Below are positions 39,858 to 52,899 of a stretch of DNA of 64,000 nt, piece by piece (within the stretch, counting starts at the first letter, position 1; each line of letters opens with the position of its first letter). Where the stretch lies: NCBI RefSeq assembly GCF_043641665.1, contig NC_092198.1:16769001-16833000 (forward strand), given 5' to 3'. Source of the stretch: Enoplosus armatus (lineage: Eukaryota; Chordata; Actinopteri; Centrarchiformes; Enoplosidae). The notes beneath the pieces are model-generated. The model had not been told where the DNA came from and did not search any database. It was given only the letters and a program-made list of their open reading frames with translations. Both the position numbers and the translations under genes were made by a program.

Positions 39858-41921
39858 AGAGCAGTGTAATAAATTGTATTGATTTCAGGGTCTCTTGATG
39901 CTAACACTGCTTCACAGTGAGACGGTCTTCAACATGGAATTAAAACAAAATATATGACTAGCTGCCTGTCACACACACAAACACACGCACACACACTTCT
40001 AACCTGCGTTTCAAAACCCTATTCCCCTCCTGACCCGTAATGCATTGCTGCTTATCTCTGCCTATTGACTGTAGGTATTGAAAGAGGGAAGAGAGCAAGG
40101 TAGGAGGGGAGACAATGAGAGAACATGGACACATAGAGGAAAGAAAGAAGACAGACAGGAGGGCAAACAGAGTAGCATAGAAAATGAGTAAAGAAGAGTG
40201 CAAACGCAAAGGAGTGCGTGGAAAAATGAAACAGGGGCTGGAGGGAGTGAGGGACTGATAAAGGGAGCAGAGAGAGAAATGGGAGAGAAAGATGAGAGAG
40301 GGAAAGAGAGAGGCCGAGAGGAACGGGGAGAGACGATAACTAGTTTGGAACTCGGCCAGAGTCAAGCGGGACCAGGTCCAACGGTAAACCACAGAGGCTG
40401 CCTTGTCCCTTTCCCCTCCTCCGGTAGACAGACAAACGGCTGGATTCATGTTGGAACTAAAAGGCTTTGTTCTCCACAGATAGAGCTTTGAAAACAACAA
40501 CAATACCAATAAACACCAACAATAACACCAAGGACGGCAAGCTTCATATCAGCAGAATCCAGAGGTTGGAATTAAAGGAACGGAAAACAAAAGGAAAGGA
40601 AATGAAACTAAATGAAATAGAACTACACAGAGGGCAAAAAAAAAAACTCTGTCCCCCAACATGAAGCATTAGGAAGAGCCAAGAAATATACAGTAAAAAG
40701 AGCATAGAGCAGGAGAAAGAAGCTTAAAGAAAAGCTGAGAAGAAAAGAGGTAAGGAAAGGGGAGAGGATAGGAGGGGGGGAAACAGAAAAGGTTGACAGG
40801 AGATGCAGCTAAATCCCAGTTAATCTGTCCAATTAGTTCCTGGTAATCCTTCCACTGTCATAAGACAAATGAAACTCCGGTTATTCATTCCGTCTCTAAC
40901 CCTCATTTTCTCTCTGCATGTCTCCGTCTCTCTCTGGGCCAGATTGAAGCACATGAAAGGTGCAAATTTGCACTGCAACATTCATTCAATTTGCACTTGC
41001 AAGCTAGGTGGAATTTGATTCTGATTTGCCTATGCAGAGGCTAATTATGAGTATAAAAAAATGGCATAGATGTCGGTAAAGTGGTGGGATTTGTCAGATA
41101 TCAACAAGCTCAGGAAAATAAATGAACAAAGTAACAACATTCAAAAACATTTAGTCATACAAAAGATTGGTAAGGTTACTGTGAGGAATATGATTAAAGC
41201 ACGATGCAGCCTGATCATGTGTGATACATCCGTTCAGTGTTTGCAGTGGAGCTATCAATGAATGAAACCAAACACTGATCTATAAATCAAAACCTACACC
41301 AAAGGTATCTACGACAAGACTCCCATTAACCCTTTGTGTCAAATATAAATCTGGTTTAAGAGTGCACCTCTAAATATTATGGCGATTCCGGTTCACTTTC
41401 TTATATTTTATCTAACGTATTAGTCTGTGAATATTTCTTGTTACTGTATGCATTTGAATGTAAAGGACACAGAGTTACTGCTATATAAACAAAATTGCCT
41501 CGCTTAGAGCATTAGCAGCTCAGTTTAATTGCTGGCCACAACTCTCTGCCCCCCTATTTTTTAATTCAAAATGGTAAAATACTGTGGTAAATTTGTATTA
41601 ATTAACTGTTTTTCCTTCTGAGAAGCGTTTTGTCTTTGAACTACATCTTTTCAGCTCCCACGCACACTTTTTTTGTAGACAGTTTAAAGTGTTACTTCCC
41701 CAAATCTACAAATCTGTATGTGCCTATTAAAGGCAGATAATTATCCATGCAAAACTGACCCTTGCAAATGAGTGAACCTTAGTGAAACCATCAAGATGTG
41801 CCATAAAATACCACATGCACACACACAAACACACACACGTTGGACAGTACTGACAGTACTGTGTCTGTAAATCTCTTGGCTGCTATTTAAAGGGCCTGAC
41901 CCTTAAAGCATCATACTGCTG

Positions 41922-41961
<40 letters not shown>

Positions 41962-42237
41962 TGTGTGTGTGTGTGTGTGTCTGTGTGTGTGCATTTTCAC
42001 ATATATAAAGAAGTACATGTGATACATTGTGTGTGATTCCAACATCTGTGATTGTGTGTCTGGAAATGTGTGTTTTGTGATTCCTTTCTTCCATTAATCC
42101 AAGTGATGCTGAGTTTGTGCAACACATGAGAAATACTGTTACTCTCTGAACTGTGTGTGTGTGTGTGTGTGTCTGTACATTTCTCTCCATCTCGATACCT
42201 CTTAGTGTGTCTCTCTTCTGTGTGTTCATGCCTCTTA

Positions 42238-42268
<31 letters not shown>

Positions 42269-42917
42269 CGTGCGTGTGTGTGTGTGTGTGCGTGCCTAAC
42301 CTGCCATGACCAAGAGGTTTTCGGCTGAAAATTCAGGATTTGGATTAAAAGCTACTTCATCACCTTCTTCTGTCACACACACATGTGCAAACAACACACA
42401 CACACTCTACACTAACTCTTCACTTCAAGTTGATTATTTTTCACCCTTCAGACAAGAGCAATAAATCACCACAGAATAAAAACCAAGAAGAGTGGGAGAG
42501 AAGGAGAAATAGAGGGAACATGAGAAAGAACTAGAGATAGAAAAGAACTAAAAAGGTGCAGAAGAAATCCTTCCTGTTATCATATCAATTGCTTTGCAGT
42601 GTGTGTGATTTCTGCTCTGTATCTTATTAACTTTTATTGGTTTTTAATTAAACAGTGTTTTGTGTGGTGACATGCTTGGGTTTATGCCTGGCGTTTGTGA
42701 ATACATTTCCCTGCGTGCGTGTGTGCGCATTTTTTCATTATTTTGCGTTGAACTAAATATTCAGTAAACTACAGGTGGTGGGATCAGACAAACCTAAACA
42801 AACAGAAAAAGCAAAGAAATCATTATCATTTAAATAACATTTGTACCGCGTGTGTGTCTGTCTCTCTTCTCTCAACAAACACACACAAGTTCATCTCCAA
42901 AAGTGTGTGTCTGTCTA

Positions 42918-42951
<34 letters not shown>

Positions 42952-45900
42952 ATTGAATGTGTATGAATTAGGGTGTGCGTGAATGTAGTAGTCACACTAC
43001 CTAATGAAGTCTATGTATATTCAATTCATTTATAATATAAGGAATTGTGTCCAATTCATGTAGTATTGTATTTAGCATTTGGATTTTATGTATTAATTTA
43101 CGCATTAGTCTATGTTTTAGTCTAACTGAGGAAGCTTTTTGGCAAGTGAGCAACTTTCTTAGGAATGAATGGGGCGCCATCTTTGAACGCCGTATCCAGT
43201 TCTCCGTAATACATCCTTGAGCCAGCCAAGAAATAGTCAGAATCATAATCGTGGTTTTTGATCTTCTCATCGAACTCTCGGCTAGAAAGCAAATAAGCGT
43301 ATTTCCCAAAATGTTGAACTATTCCTTTAAAGCATGTTAAACAGGACAGAGAGCAGAGTTAGATTATTCTCTAGAACTATCTTAGTACACGTGGGGAGAT
43401 CTTTCTTTTACTGCATTGTCTCAAGAAATGAACACCTGTTTCAATGGAAATTCAGTGGAATAGTTCCACCATATTAGCAGCATTTCTTTTCCAAACACAT
43501 TTTTAAAACTGAACATAAAGCTAAATAACTTGTTCATTAGGACATTTGCTGCAGTGCTAGTGTCTAAAATGCATTCGAGTAGAAATCCCTCTGAAGATCA
43601 TGAAAGATTTTTTCCCCCATGAACATCACTCTTACACTTGATACACTGACTACTTTCTAGTCAGTAATTATTCAGATATACAGAATGATTTGATGTAATT
43701 TTCTAAATTCCTAATCACATTTCCCTGATTTGGTCTGATATCAACACATTATGTGAATCACAATGAGTTATTGTTGTAACTGAAATGTGTTCCTGCGTGA
43801 GTGAGGAGGAGAAGATTAATTTCCTCTTCCTGTCAAACAGGAAACTGTTCAATACATGAGTCGCCTGAACAAGTCTATGACTTCCTCTCTGTCAATAAAC
43901 ACACACACACACATACAGATTCATTCACACACACACACAGGTTGCAAAACATCAGTCAGGCCCCGTGGTTATGAGTTTTCATCTCTCTTTCATTTTCATT
44001 CTCCAGTTTCATCATTCTCTCGCCTCTCGTGCTCTCTCCCCCCTGCTTCCATTCTCTCCTCTCTTTCTTTCCCAGCCTTATTGTTTTTCATCATCTCTCC
44101 ATCGCTCCTTTATTCTCATTCAAGCTCACTGCTTTTCTTTCTGTCTCTTTCTCTCTCATATCAACTCTCTCTCTCTCTCCCTCAGGCTAGCTGTGTTTAT
44201 ATTTCAGTCGTTTATTTCTACAAATGTCAGACAGTGTTTCTGCCCTCCGTCTATTGATCCAGAGAGAGAGAGAAAGAGATGGGGAGAGAGAGGCAGGGAG
44301 AAAGGGGGCAAAGGCAGCGACAAAGAACGAAGTAGAAAGAGAGATATATTGAAGGAGGAGTTGGAGGTTGGAGAGAAAGCAGGAACGAGGTGAGAGAAGA
44401 AAACGCAGGATAAAAAGTGAGAAAGGTGGAGAGAGCCTCCAGTATTTTAATCACTCTTTCTCTCAGATCACTGAGTAACCACGGACTGACTCAGGCTCTC
44501 TTTTCCAATGCTAACCCCCTCGCTACACCCCTCTCTCCTCTCCCTGCATGCTCATAGTACAAATATCACTCCACCAACTAAAAAATAGATACCAAGACAA
44601 AAAGAACAACGATAGATGGACAGATCGATAGACAATCACACAGGCATAAAAAGCTGTGTGCACAAGCCGACCGGACTAAAGTCAAGTTACCTACCTAGAA
44701 TACAATCTATCTTATTTTAGGTGGACATGTGGCATGTTTATAATCCACCTTCATGGAATTCATTTTAGTAAAAGGTGTGAGGGAACAGTCTAAATATAAA
44801 GGAAACAGTCTAAATATAAACAGTGTTTTCTCTTTCTGTTTTCTTTACAGTAAAAGGATCAGTTTAGCCATAATACAGTATGAATGTGTTTATGTCCTAC
44901 CTGCACATTTGGTCCGGGTAATGAGAGGTGGTCCAGGTTTGCCTGTCCCTCCCTCTCCTGGTCTGGTTAGTAACACTCTGATCTCGTACTCTGTGTCAGG
45001 GTCAAGATGCCATAACTTGTAGTTGGGAGAGTTCACAGCGTGAGTCTCCGTCCAGCTGCCTGATGTCATACGGTACTCAACCTAAAGGAAAAAATATCAT
45101 ATTACATATTATGTTAATTGAATATTCAGTATTAATCAGAAATTATGCTCAGTATCAATGTAAATGTCAAATTATGAATTAAAAATATTATTAGCTTTCA
45201 GATACTATTCATCTGGTGGGAAATAAAATTATTCATTTATCTTAGGGGGAAGATTTCGACATTTAGTTAGAAATAGTTCAATTTTTACACTTCGGTTTTT
45301 GTGCAGATGAAACAAACGAGATATGAACGTTTTAGAGGTGCTGTTAGGCAGATCTGGTTACGGTGGGCAGAGCCAGGCTAGCTGTTTCCACCTCTGTTTC
45401 CTGTCTTTGTGCCAAGCTGAGCTAACTGGCTACAGTACTTTATATTTACTGTATAGTCTCAAGTGTTTCCCAAAATGTTGAACCATGAACCAACAATGTT
45501 GTCACATACAAGTTATTGCTTAAAAACCATATGATGTCTCATACTGTACATACCTCTTTCAGTATAATAGGTCCATCCCCAAAAATGGAGTTAGCATTCA
45601 GCTGAATCAGCAGATATGTAGGGCCAACGCCAAGCAGCTGGGGTGGGGCGATGGGGTGTGGAGGCTCTGAGGAGAGAAAACAATTAGTAAGACCATAAAA
45701 GAAGGTTTCAAATTGCATCACAAGATGAAGGAAACACACTAAAACAAGGTCCCAGCAGAACAGAAGAGGGTGGTGGCACATTGTGATACAAAGCCTCATT
45801 AGCGTAACAGCTGACATGACATATTTGGGAGCTCAAATGAATATTTTAAACAAATTGCCAGTAAACAATGACAACTATACTAATGGCTCAGATTATCAGG

Positions 45901-47687
45901 GACATCCCAACAAGTGGCAACTGCACTGACCTGCAATATTATGACACCCAAGCTGTGTGAATGTCATGGTGAACTAATTGGCTAAACATGCTGTGGTCAT
46001 GCAGTGGAGAGTAAGCGCGATTTCTCAGTATATGTGTATACTATATCTCAGTAACTGAAGTTTTGTTTCAATCCTATATTCCTGTTCTTACTTTCCAACA
46101 AATAATAATTGAATACATTTTATTTATAGAGTGCTTTTCCACATACTCAAAGACGCTTCACATAACAAGCTTCATATGCAGTTTCACTTTCATCTACCAT
46201 CTAGTCGCCATGTTGTTTCATGCATTGACACTCCTTTGCTCTGCTGTCGTAGTTATAATGAACTTAATATTAGTGCAAACACACCTTTTGCAGCTGCTTG
46301 GTGGTACCTCTGAAGAACTTTAGTTGAGTTTAAAAAGTAATGATAGGAAGAGGAGTGTTTTTCGGTTACAGACTGCATGAGTCATCAATTTTAAAACTTA
46401 TTTCTTTGTCAAAATGAACTCTCTAATACATTTTCTCATCAGTTTCATCATTTCATGTTATTACATAGTAACTTCTTCTGCCTATTTTTATAAAGTCCAT
46501 CAGTGCACAAGCAGAGAATGACAAGATGCTATGTTAACCTCTTTTGCCCCCGGCCACGCTCAGATTTGTTTTTAGAATGATCTGACATGTGAAGGATCTC
46601 CTCAATTACTTAAAGTTGGCTCTTTACATTGTTTTTGTTTTGTGGTTTATTAAACTGGTTTTATTTTCTTTCTTTACTTCCTGCAGCCTTTACGTAAATC
46701 TAATTTCAATTTGACGTACAAGCGAGGCAGGCGCTTATTCAGACACGAGATCTAAATGTTAAATTGGCATCAGATTTCTGTGAAGGGGTGCATGTCTAAA
46801 AGAGGCTTTGGTGTGCAATTGCTTGTTGACTGCGATATAAATAGGTATACATCTAGATTTGGACATTTTTTCTGCACATTTTGCTGGTAGGATGAGGGGT
46901 TCTGTTCACGATTGCTCACAGTGCCATTTGGTGTATGTACCCCAAAGTCAGTTCTACAACAATTTTACCTCTCTTGACCTCTGATTGGTCTGCTGCTCTT
47001 CACCTCCTCATTTTTGATAGGTATAGATAATCAACTTTACCTACTTGGATATGACTGTATTTCATAAAAAGTGACATTAAAATTCTGTATATGTGTAGGC
47101 CAAGCTTTACAAACGATTACATGAGCAATGACATTTTTATTTTAAGAAGAATCTCATTGCATATGCTGTAGTTTTCATTCGACATATGTCTTGAAATTCA
47201 TCCGTGCACCACGTCCCATGATGCTCTCTACTGTGTGTGTGTACTTGTACGTAAATGTGATGGATGCGTGATAGTTCAGGGGCAGTCAGTCAGATCGGAG
47301 CTAACTGTCAAGCATCTGTGATTGACAAGCCGAAAGCACAACACACACACACACACACACACACAACCTTAAAACACACTGCATCAAAGATTTATCTACT
47401 TGACACATACACACACAGATCAACACATGAATTAATCACAACCCCCCCCCCCCCCCCCCGACACACACACACACAGCAAATCATACAGATTTTATCTCCC
47501 TCAGACACACACTCAAACACACCACCAGGCAATATCTATCAGTATGAAGATAGCGAGAAAATTCATATCAACCTAAGTATTATCTAAATAATATGTGTGT
47601 GTGCATGTGTGTTGCTGTGCATGTTGTTCCTTTAATAGTTATATTTTGCATTGCTGTCACCTCTTTTTCTCTTTGTGTGTGTTTGCA

Positions 47688-47731
<44 letters not shown>

Positions 47732-47826
47732 GAATGCGGCTGTCAGAGAGGTGCAGGCTGGGAAGTGTCTTTTTAGCAACAGATGAAACACTGTAGTTTG
47801 ACAGCACATGCGTGTGTGCTAACGCA

Positions 47827-47884
<58 letters not shown>

Positions 47885-48984
47885 AACACATGCAGACAGA
47901 GTTGAATCCAGATAATGAATGTTGAAGCGACTTCAGAAAACCAACAACGTCAACAACATGTCAGCTCGCAACGCCATCAAATACACAAAGTAAACAACTT
48001 CATGATTAACAAACAAACAAATAAAGAAATGAAGCAAAAAAATCACAAAGATAAAATTATTCAGGCTTACAAAACAGTAGGTCCGTCTGCTCACAGCCTG
48101 TGTGTTAACTTGAATACCTGTTTGTGTGTTACTTTAAAACCTATTGACTATCTAAAAGATAAATAATAGACATAGAAATGAAACAGTAAGGAATGTAAGT
48201 GGGTCGTTATGTGACTCCAGAGAAAACTAGAGCTGGAACGGGTTCATGCTTTTGATTTTCTTCACTTGTCATTTGTACTGTTGACCTAAAAAAAAAATAT
48301 AACAAATCATCAATGGTGTTGTTTTGCGATGGGTTTGTTGTCACCATCTTTTTTATTATTAATCACATGTGTGAACCCTCTCATCATTTCTCATTTTTTG
48401 GGTCAAATGTAAATGATAATAACAAAACAAATCAACATTGGGAAAACTTCAAATGTGTGTGTGTTGTTTCTGACCTCACCCATCATCTTGTGTGATTCAT
48501 TTGTTTTCACTGTCACTCACTTTCTTTACTGATATTAGATTTTTTTTTTAAAAAGCTCCTGGTAGAGGGTTTGGTAGATTTTTGGATTTAAGATTTATGG
48601 CGTATTGAACAAACATCCAGACAGAGACAGACAAGACCAACAGAAAGAAAGAAAGACAAACAGAGAGAAAGAGGATAGATGGATATTTTGTTGGTGACTG
48701 GCGCCCACTAGGCATGTTCTTCTTTGTTGTCCATTGTCAGCAACCTTGTCAATAAAGTTTAGCTCTCACAAACTGCTGCTGACATCACCATGGAGCTCAC
48801 TGGAGGACATCTGACCTCCAGAACAAGAGAGGAGTGTGTGTGTATGACTGTGTAAGTGTGTGTGTGTGTTTCAGTCGTATCGACAGCCAACAGTGGTAGT
48901 AGGTTTTCTATAGTTCCATAATGCCTGAAGCTTCACCTGTCACTATTACTTAGAGTGAGCGTGTATGTATGTGTGTGTGTGTGC

Positions 48985-49018
<34 letters not shown>

Positions 49019-49204
49019 CTGTGATAAGTTAAAAAGGAGAAAGGGACATTTTAAAAGTGCACCATTACAGGTTTAAGACAGTTAAAGTCCTCCTAAGTCT
49101 AATACGTGTGTGTGTTTGTGTGCATGTGTGTGACAATAATATTGCAGGAGCTTTTTAGGCCATGGGTTGTGTGTAATGCATGCTGGCATGGTGTGTGTGT
49201 GCGA

Positions 49205-49248
<44 letters not shown>

Positions 49249-49378
49249 TACGAGCTGGCATGATGATGCGCTCTGTCACTGTAGGAACCAGAGGGCAAGG
49301 CTTTATTAGAGCTTGGCTCTGACCAAACCACTAGTGACACACTCAAATACACACTCAAACTCTCTCATTCCTCTTTGT

Positions 49379-49442
<64 letters not shown>

Positions 49443-51595
49443 CACGCACACACACACTGATTATATACTGTTCATCTACAGTGAAACTTGGGACGGCTGG
49501 CATTGAACGTCTTGTCCTTATCGTAATCTTGTTTACTTACTGTTTGATCAAATAGTTCCTCGTTTGAATCAAAGACGGTTTTATTTATGCAAAGTTCTTG
49601 TATGGCTGCTTGTCTTTAGACAATTTTTTTGTTTATACTTTTCAAAATAAGATACCAGAAAAAGTCACTGACATCACACACGTTTTAGTATCGGTACAGA
49701 AACATGGGTATCATATTGGCATTAGTGTTGAAAATGATACCCAGCCCTTTGGAAATGATGAATAACTTAAATAATCAATAAACAGATAATCAAGTCATTC
49801 ATCAGGGAAACATTTAAATGCCAAACTAAAATGTGAGGGATGGCAGCCTTTTTCCCTTTTATGTTAGTAAGTTGAATACTAGAGCTGAAAGGTAAATGAA
49901 TTGACAGAAAAATAAGCGACAACTATTTTGATAATCCATCAATCACAAATACCAAATAATCACTGGTTCCAGCCTCTCACATGTTAATGTATACTGATTT
50001 TCTTAACTTTCTATGAAGTGAATATCTTGTTGTGCTCTGAGCCTTTTTCTACCATTTAGTAGACTAAACGAATAAATCAACAGTTTAATTAATTATGACG
50101 AGATCTGTCCATTGTCATATTTCTGCTGAAGGAAGAGAGAAAAACGTGTAGGTACAGGAATTATCTGGGAATGCCATGTCCCACCTCTCATGCTCCCATG
50201 ATGCCCGTCTGTCCTTACAAAATGTGCTTCTTTTCTCTGATCTTGACAGCTCCAGCACACACAGAGGGAGTCGATAATGGCACAACTCTGTCATCTACAT
50301 GTTGTAAATATCAATAGGCCTGTCTGTACCTGCACCAAGGCAATCTCATATCACCCAGGGGACCACTTTTCAGGCTTTGAAAATAAAACCTAGGTTACTG
50401 TCCAACTGCCAAACATTTTAAATATATATACAAGTCATATTTTGGCACTTCCCTGTGATTCTTTCTTCCATTTTCCTCTTTATCAGATTCCTCCCAGATA
50501 CATGATTCCTCTAGTAATTATCCCTCATCTCTCCCCCTCGCTCTTCAATTTAAAAAGTAAAATATTCAGAGTAAAAATATTAATAATGCAGCTTAATTCT
50601 GTCCATATTCATGGCCGTCAATGTCCTACAGGAACCTCAAATCTCCAAGAAGTGAAATAAACATATTCCCTGTTCCTTTGATTTCTCTCTTGCTCTCATC
50701 TCCCATCTGATATTTCTAATAAATAAACATGAGGCTCCTCTCCTTCCACATTCATACATGCAATCCTCATTCTTTTATTGTGATATCTTTCTAACAACCA
50801 GACTCGGGATCAATATTCATAATCACCAATATCCCTCAGAGCTCCAAAAGCATCTTTTCACAGATTGTGAACGTGGCTGGTTTTCAAGCCGATGCCTGGC
50901 TATGAAACGCAGAGCGCCCGATGTGTCTTCTTGAACCTGAATCTATTTTCATATATGGAGATTGGTCCTATTCATGTTTAGACACATGTCTCCTGCTGTG
51001 CAGATTCCACATCTCTCTCCTCTCTGCCTCTCCTCATATTCAGAAAAAGATGTTCATGATAAATAAACATTAGCCTCTTATGTATTCGCACTAAATCAGT
51101 GGAAAAAATATGTCTCCAAAACCACCATATTTTCTTGACCAAAGAAAAAACTACTACCAAATCTATTCATTCCCAGTGGGGATTGTAACCCTAACCCTGG
51201 CAGTGTTGGTGTCTTCCTCGCGTGACACAGAGAGTTGAACCCCTAAACTGGTCAATGTAAGAGCTCCATTATCTGAGCCACACCAGCTAATATTCATATT
51301 CATGGTGCCCGCTTCTACTTTGATTTCTCATTTCTTTCTCCTCTGCCATCTCTTATGCAGAATAATAAACATGACTCTGCTCAGCTGTTTACATATTCAG
51401 ACATATTCCTGATTTGATATGGATATTCTTGGGATAATGAGCAGACTATTTACATTTAACTTTTCTTCACCATCTCCACCTCTCTCTGAGCTCACCCTCC
51501 TCTGCCCCCCCCCCCCCCCCCCTCTCCTTTCTGTCACTCCCTTATCATTCTTACTGAATCTCCTTCGCCTTTACCCTCTCTCTGCCCTCCTCCTC

Positions 51596-51654
<59 letters not shown>

Positions 51655-51854
51655 GAGATGAATTGAATATGTAAGCTATTGGATGTGAATGAATAAAGCA
51701 TCCCGTCTCAAACACACATTGGTGACACCTTATTAACCACATGTCAGCTGCACATGACAGCTGGAGCACACACTGTTTCTCTTCACACACACATTCACAG
51801 CATACACATGTGCACATAGACACTAATGCTGCTGGCTCACACCCACGTGAGCAT

Positions 51855-51912
<58 letters not shown>

Positions 51913-52845
51913 CAGTTGCACACACACCCACACACATACAAACACAAGGCTGGCATACACACATCTGCATACGCTCACACACAAACTCTCCTCATTAGTT
52001 GATATTGTGTTAGTGACTTACATTTTATCAGTCTGACACAGTGAATGTGCATTTGATTGGAAAGACAGTTGACATTCCAAAAGTTATTTTAACAATAAAA
52101 AGTACATAACACAAAATCTATAAGAAAATAACTTTGGTCAACGAAAGGCTCATGGAAAGACTCAAATCAGCGTTATAACAATGATTGTTCAATATTAGCT
52201 TAACAACAGTAACTTGGCAATGGGTCTGTCAAGCTTTGGATTTCTCAAAATGCTGAAGTGGTATGAGAGTAATACTTGGTATGACATCAAGGGCCCATAG
52301 TTTTATAAATCACTAATAATGTTGACTGCAACTGTTATCATTGTAAACTACATTAAATGCAGTGCAAGAACAGAAAGCTTGGCAGGCCTAGCAACAGTAA
52401 CGAAGAGAGGGCAGGGCCCTAACAAACAGTTTACTTTCCACTAAAAGCTATCTACTAAAGCAGAAATAAATCTCCAAAAAGATGAGATATCAAATATTAA
52501 ATCAGAGGAGAAAACAGAAGAAAACACAAGTATTACAGAGTTGACAAAACAACCAAATAACTTTTTATTTTATTTTTTAAATCCTCACCTCTGACGATAA
52601 GACCCGCAAAGTTAGACACCCCGGAGCCACGCTCTGACTGGGTGACGCAGCGGTACAGATCTTGATCCTGATTGGTGACTTCTTTGAGGTGGAAGGAGGC
52701 GGCGAACCGTCTGTGGTTGATGTTTTTGGTCAGAGCCACGGGAATATCTTCACCATTTCTCCTCTGAATCACAGACAAACGCACAGACAGATCAGGTGCT
52801 GCAGAGGGTTAACTGCCTTGCTCAAGGTCACAAGGCAGCACTGGA

Positions 52846-52899
<54 letters not shown>

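Larger units (their letters stand above)
37201..44900 (-). other. Large intron W8-W9
   Basis: About 7.7 kb, rich in CA/GT microsatellites (39199-39241, 39798-39854, 41924-41990, 42236-42294, 42920-42949), purine/pyrimidine-skewed tracts (40080-40330, 43980-44430) and repeats (38020-38592, 43130-43331). No additional exon recognised. Confidence 0.6.
45667..52588 (-). other. Large intron W6-W7
   Basis: About 6.9 kb. Contains microsatellites at 47339-47365, 47691-47730, 47829-47880, 49196-49247, 49380-49437 and 51858-51908, poly-C tracts (47442-47459, 51505-51522), a (CT)26 tract (51601-51652), a repeat at 49882-50100 and a set of diverged direct repeats at 50440-51410. No exon recognised. Confidence 0.6.

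Noticed and set aside
39958..40509. Minus-strand ORF of 183 codons
   Set aside because: Low-complexity Ser/Leu/Phe translation of a GAGA-rich region.
43856..44393. Overlapping plus-strand ORFs of 133 and 142 codons
   Set aside because: Translation of TCTC/GAGA low-complexity sequence.
47829..47880. Regular spaced repeats as a CRISPR-like array
   Set aside because: Simple dinucleotide repeats in a vertebrate intron, with no repeat-spacer structure.
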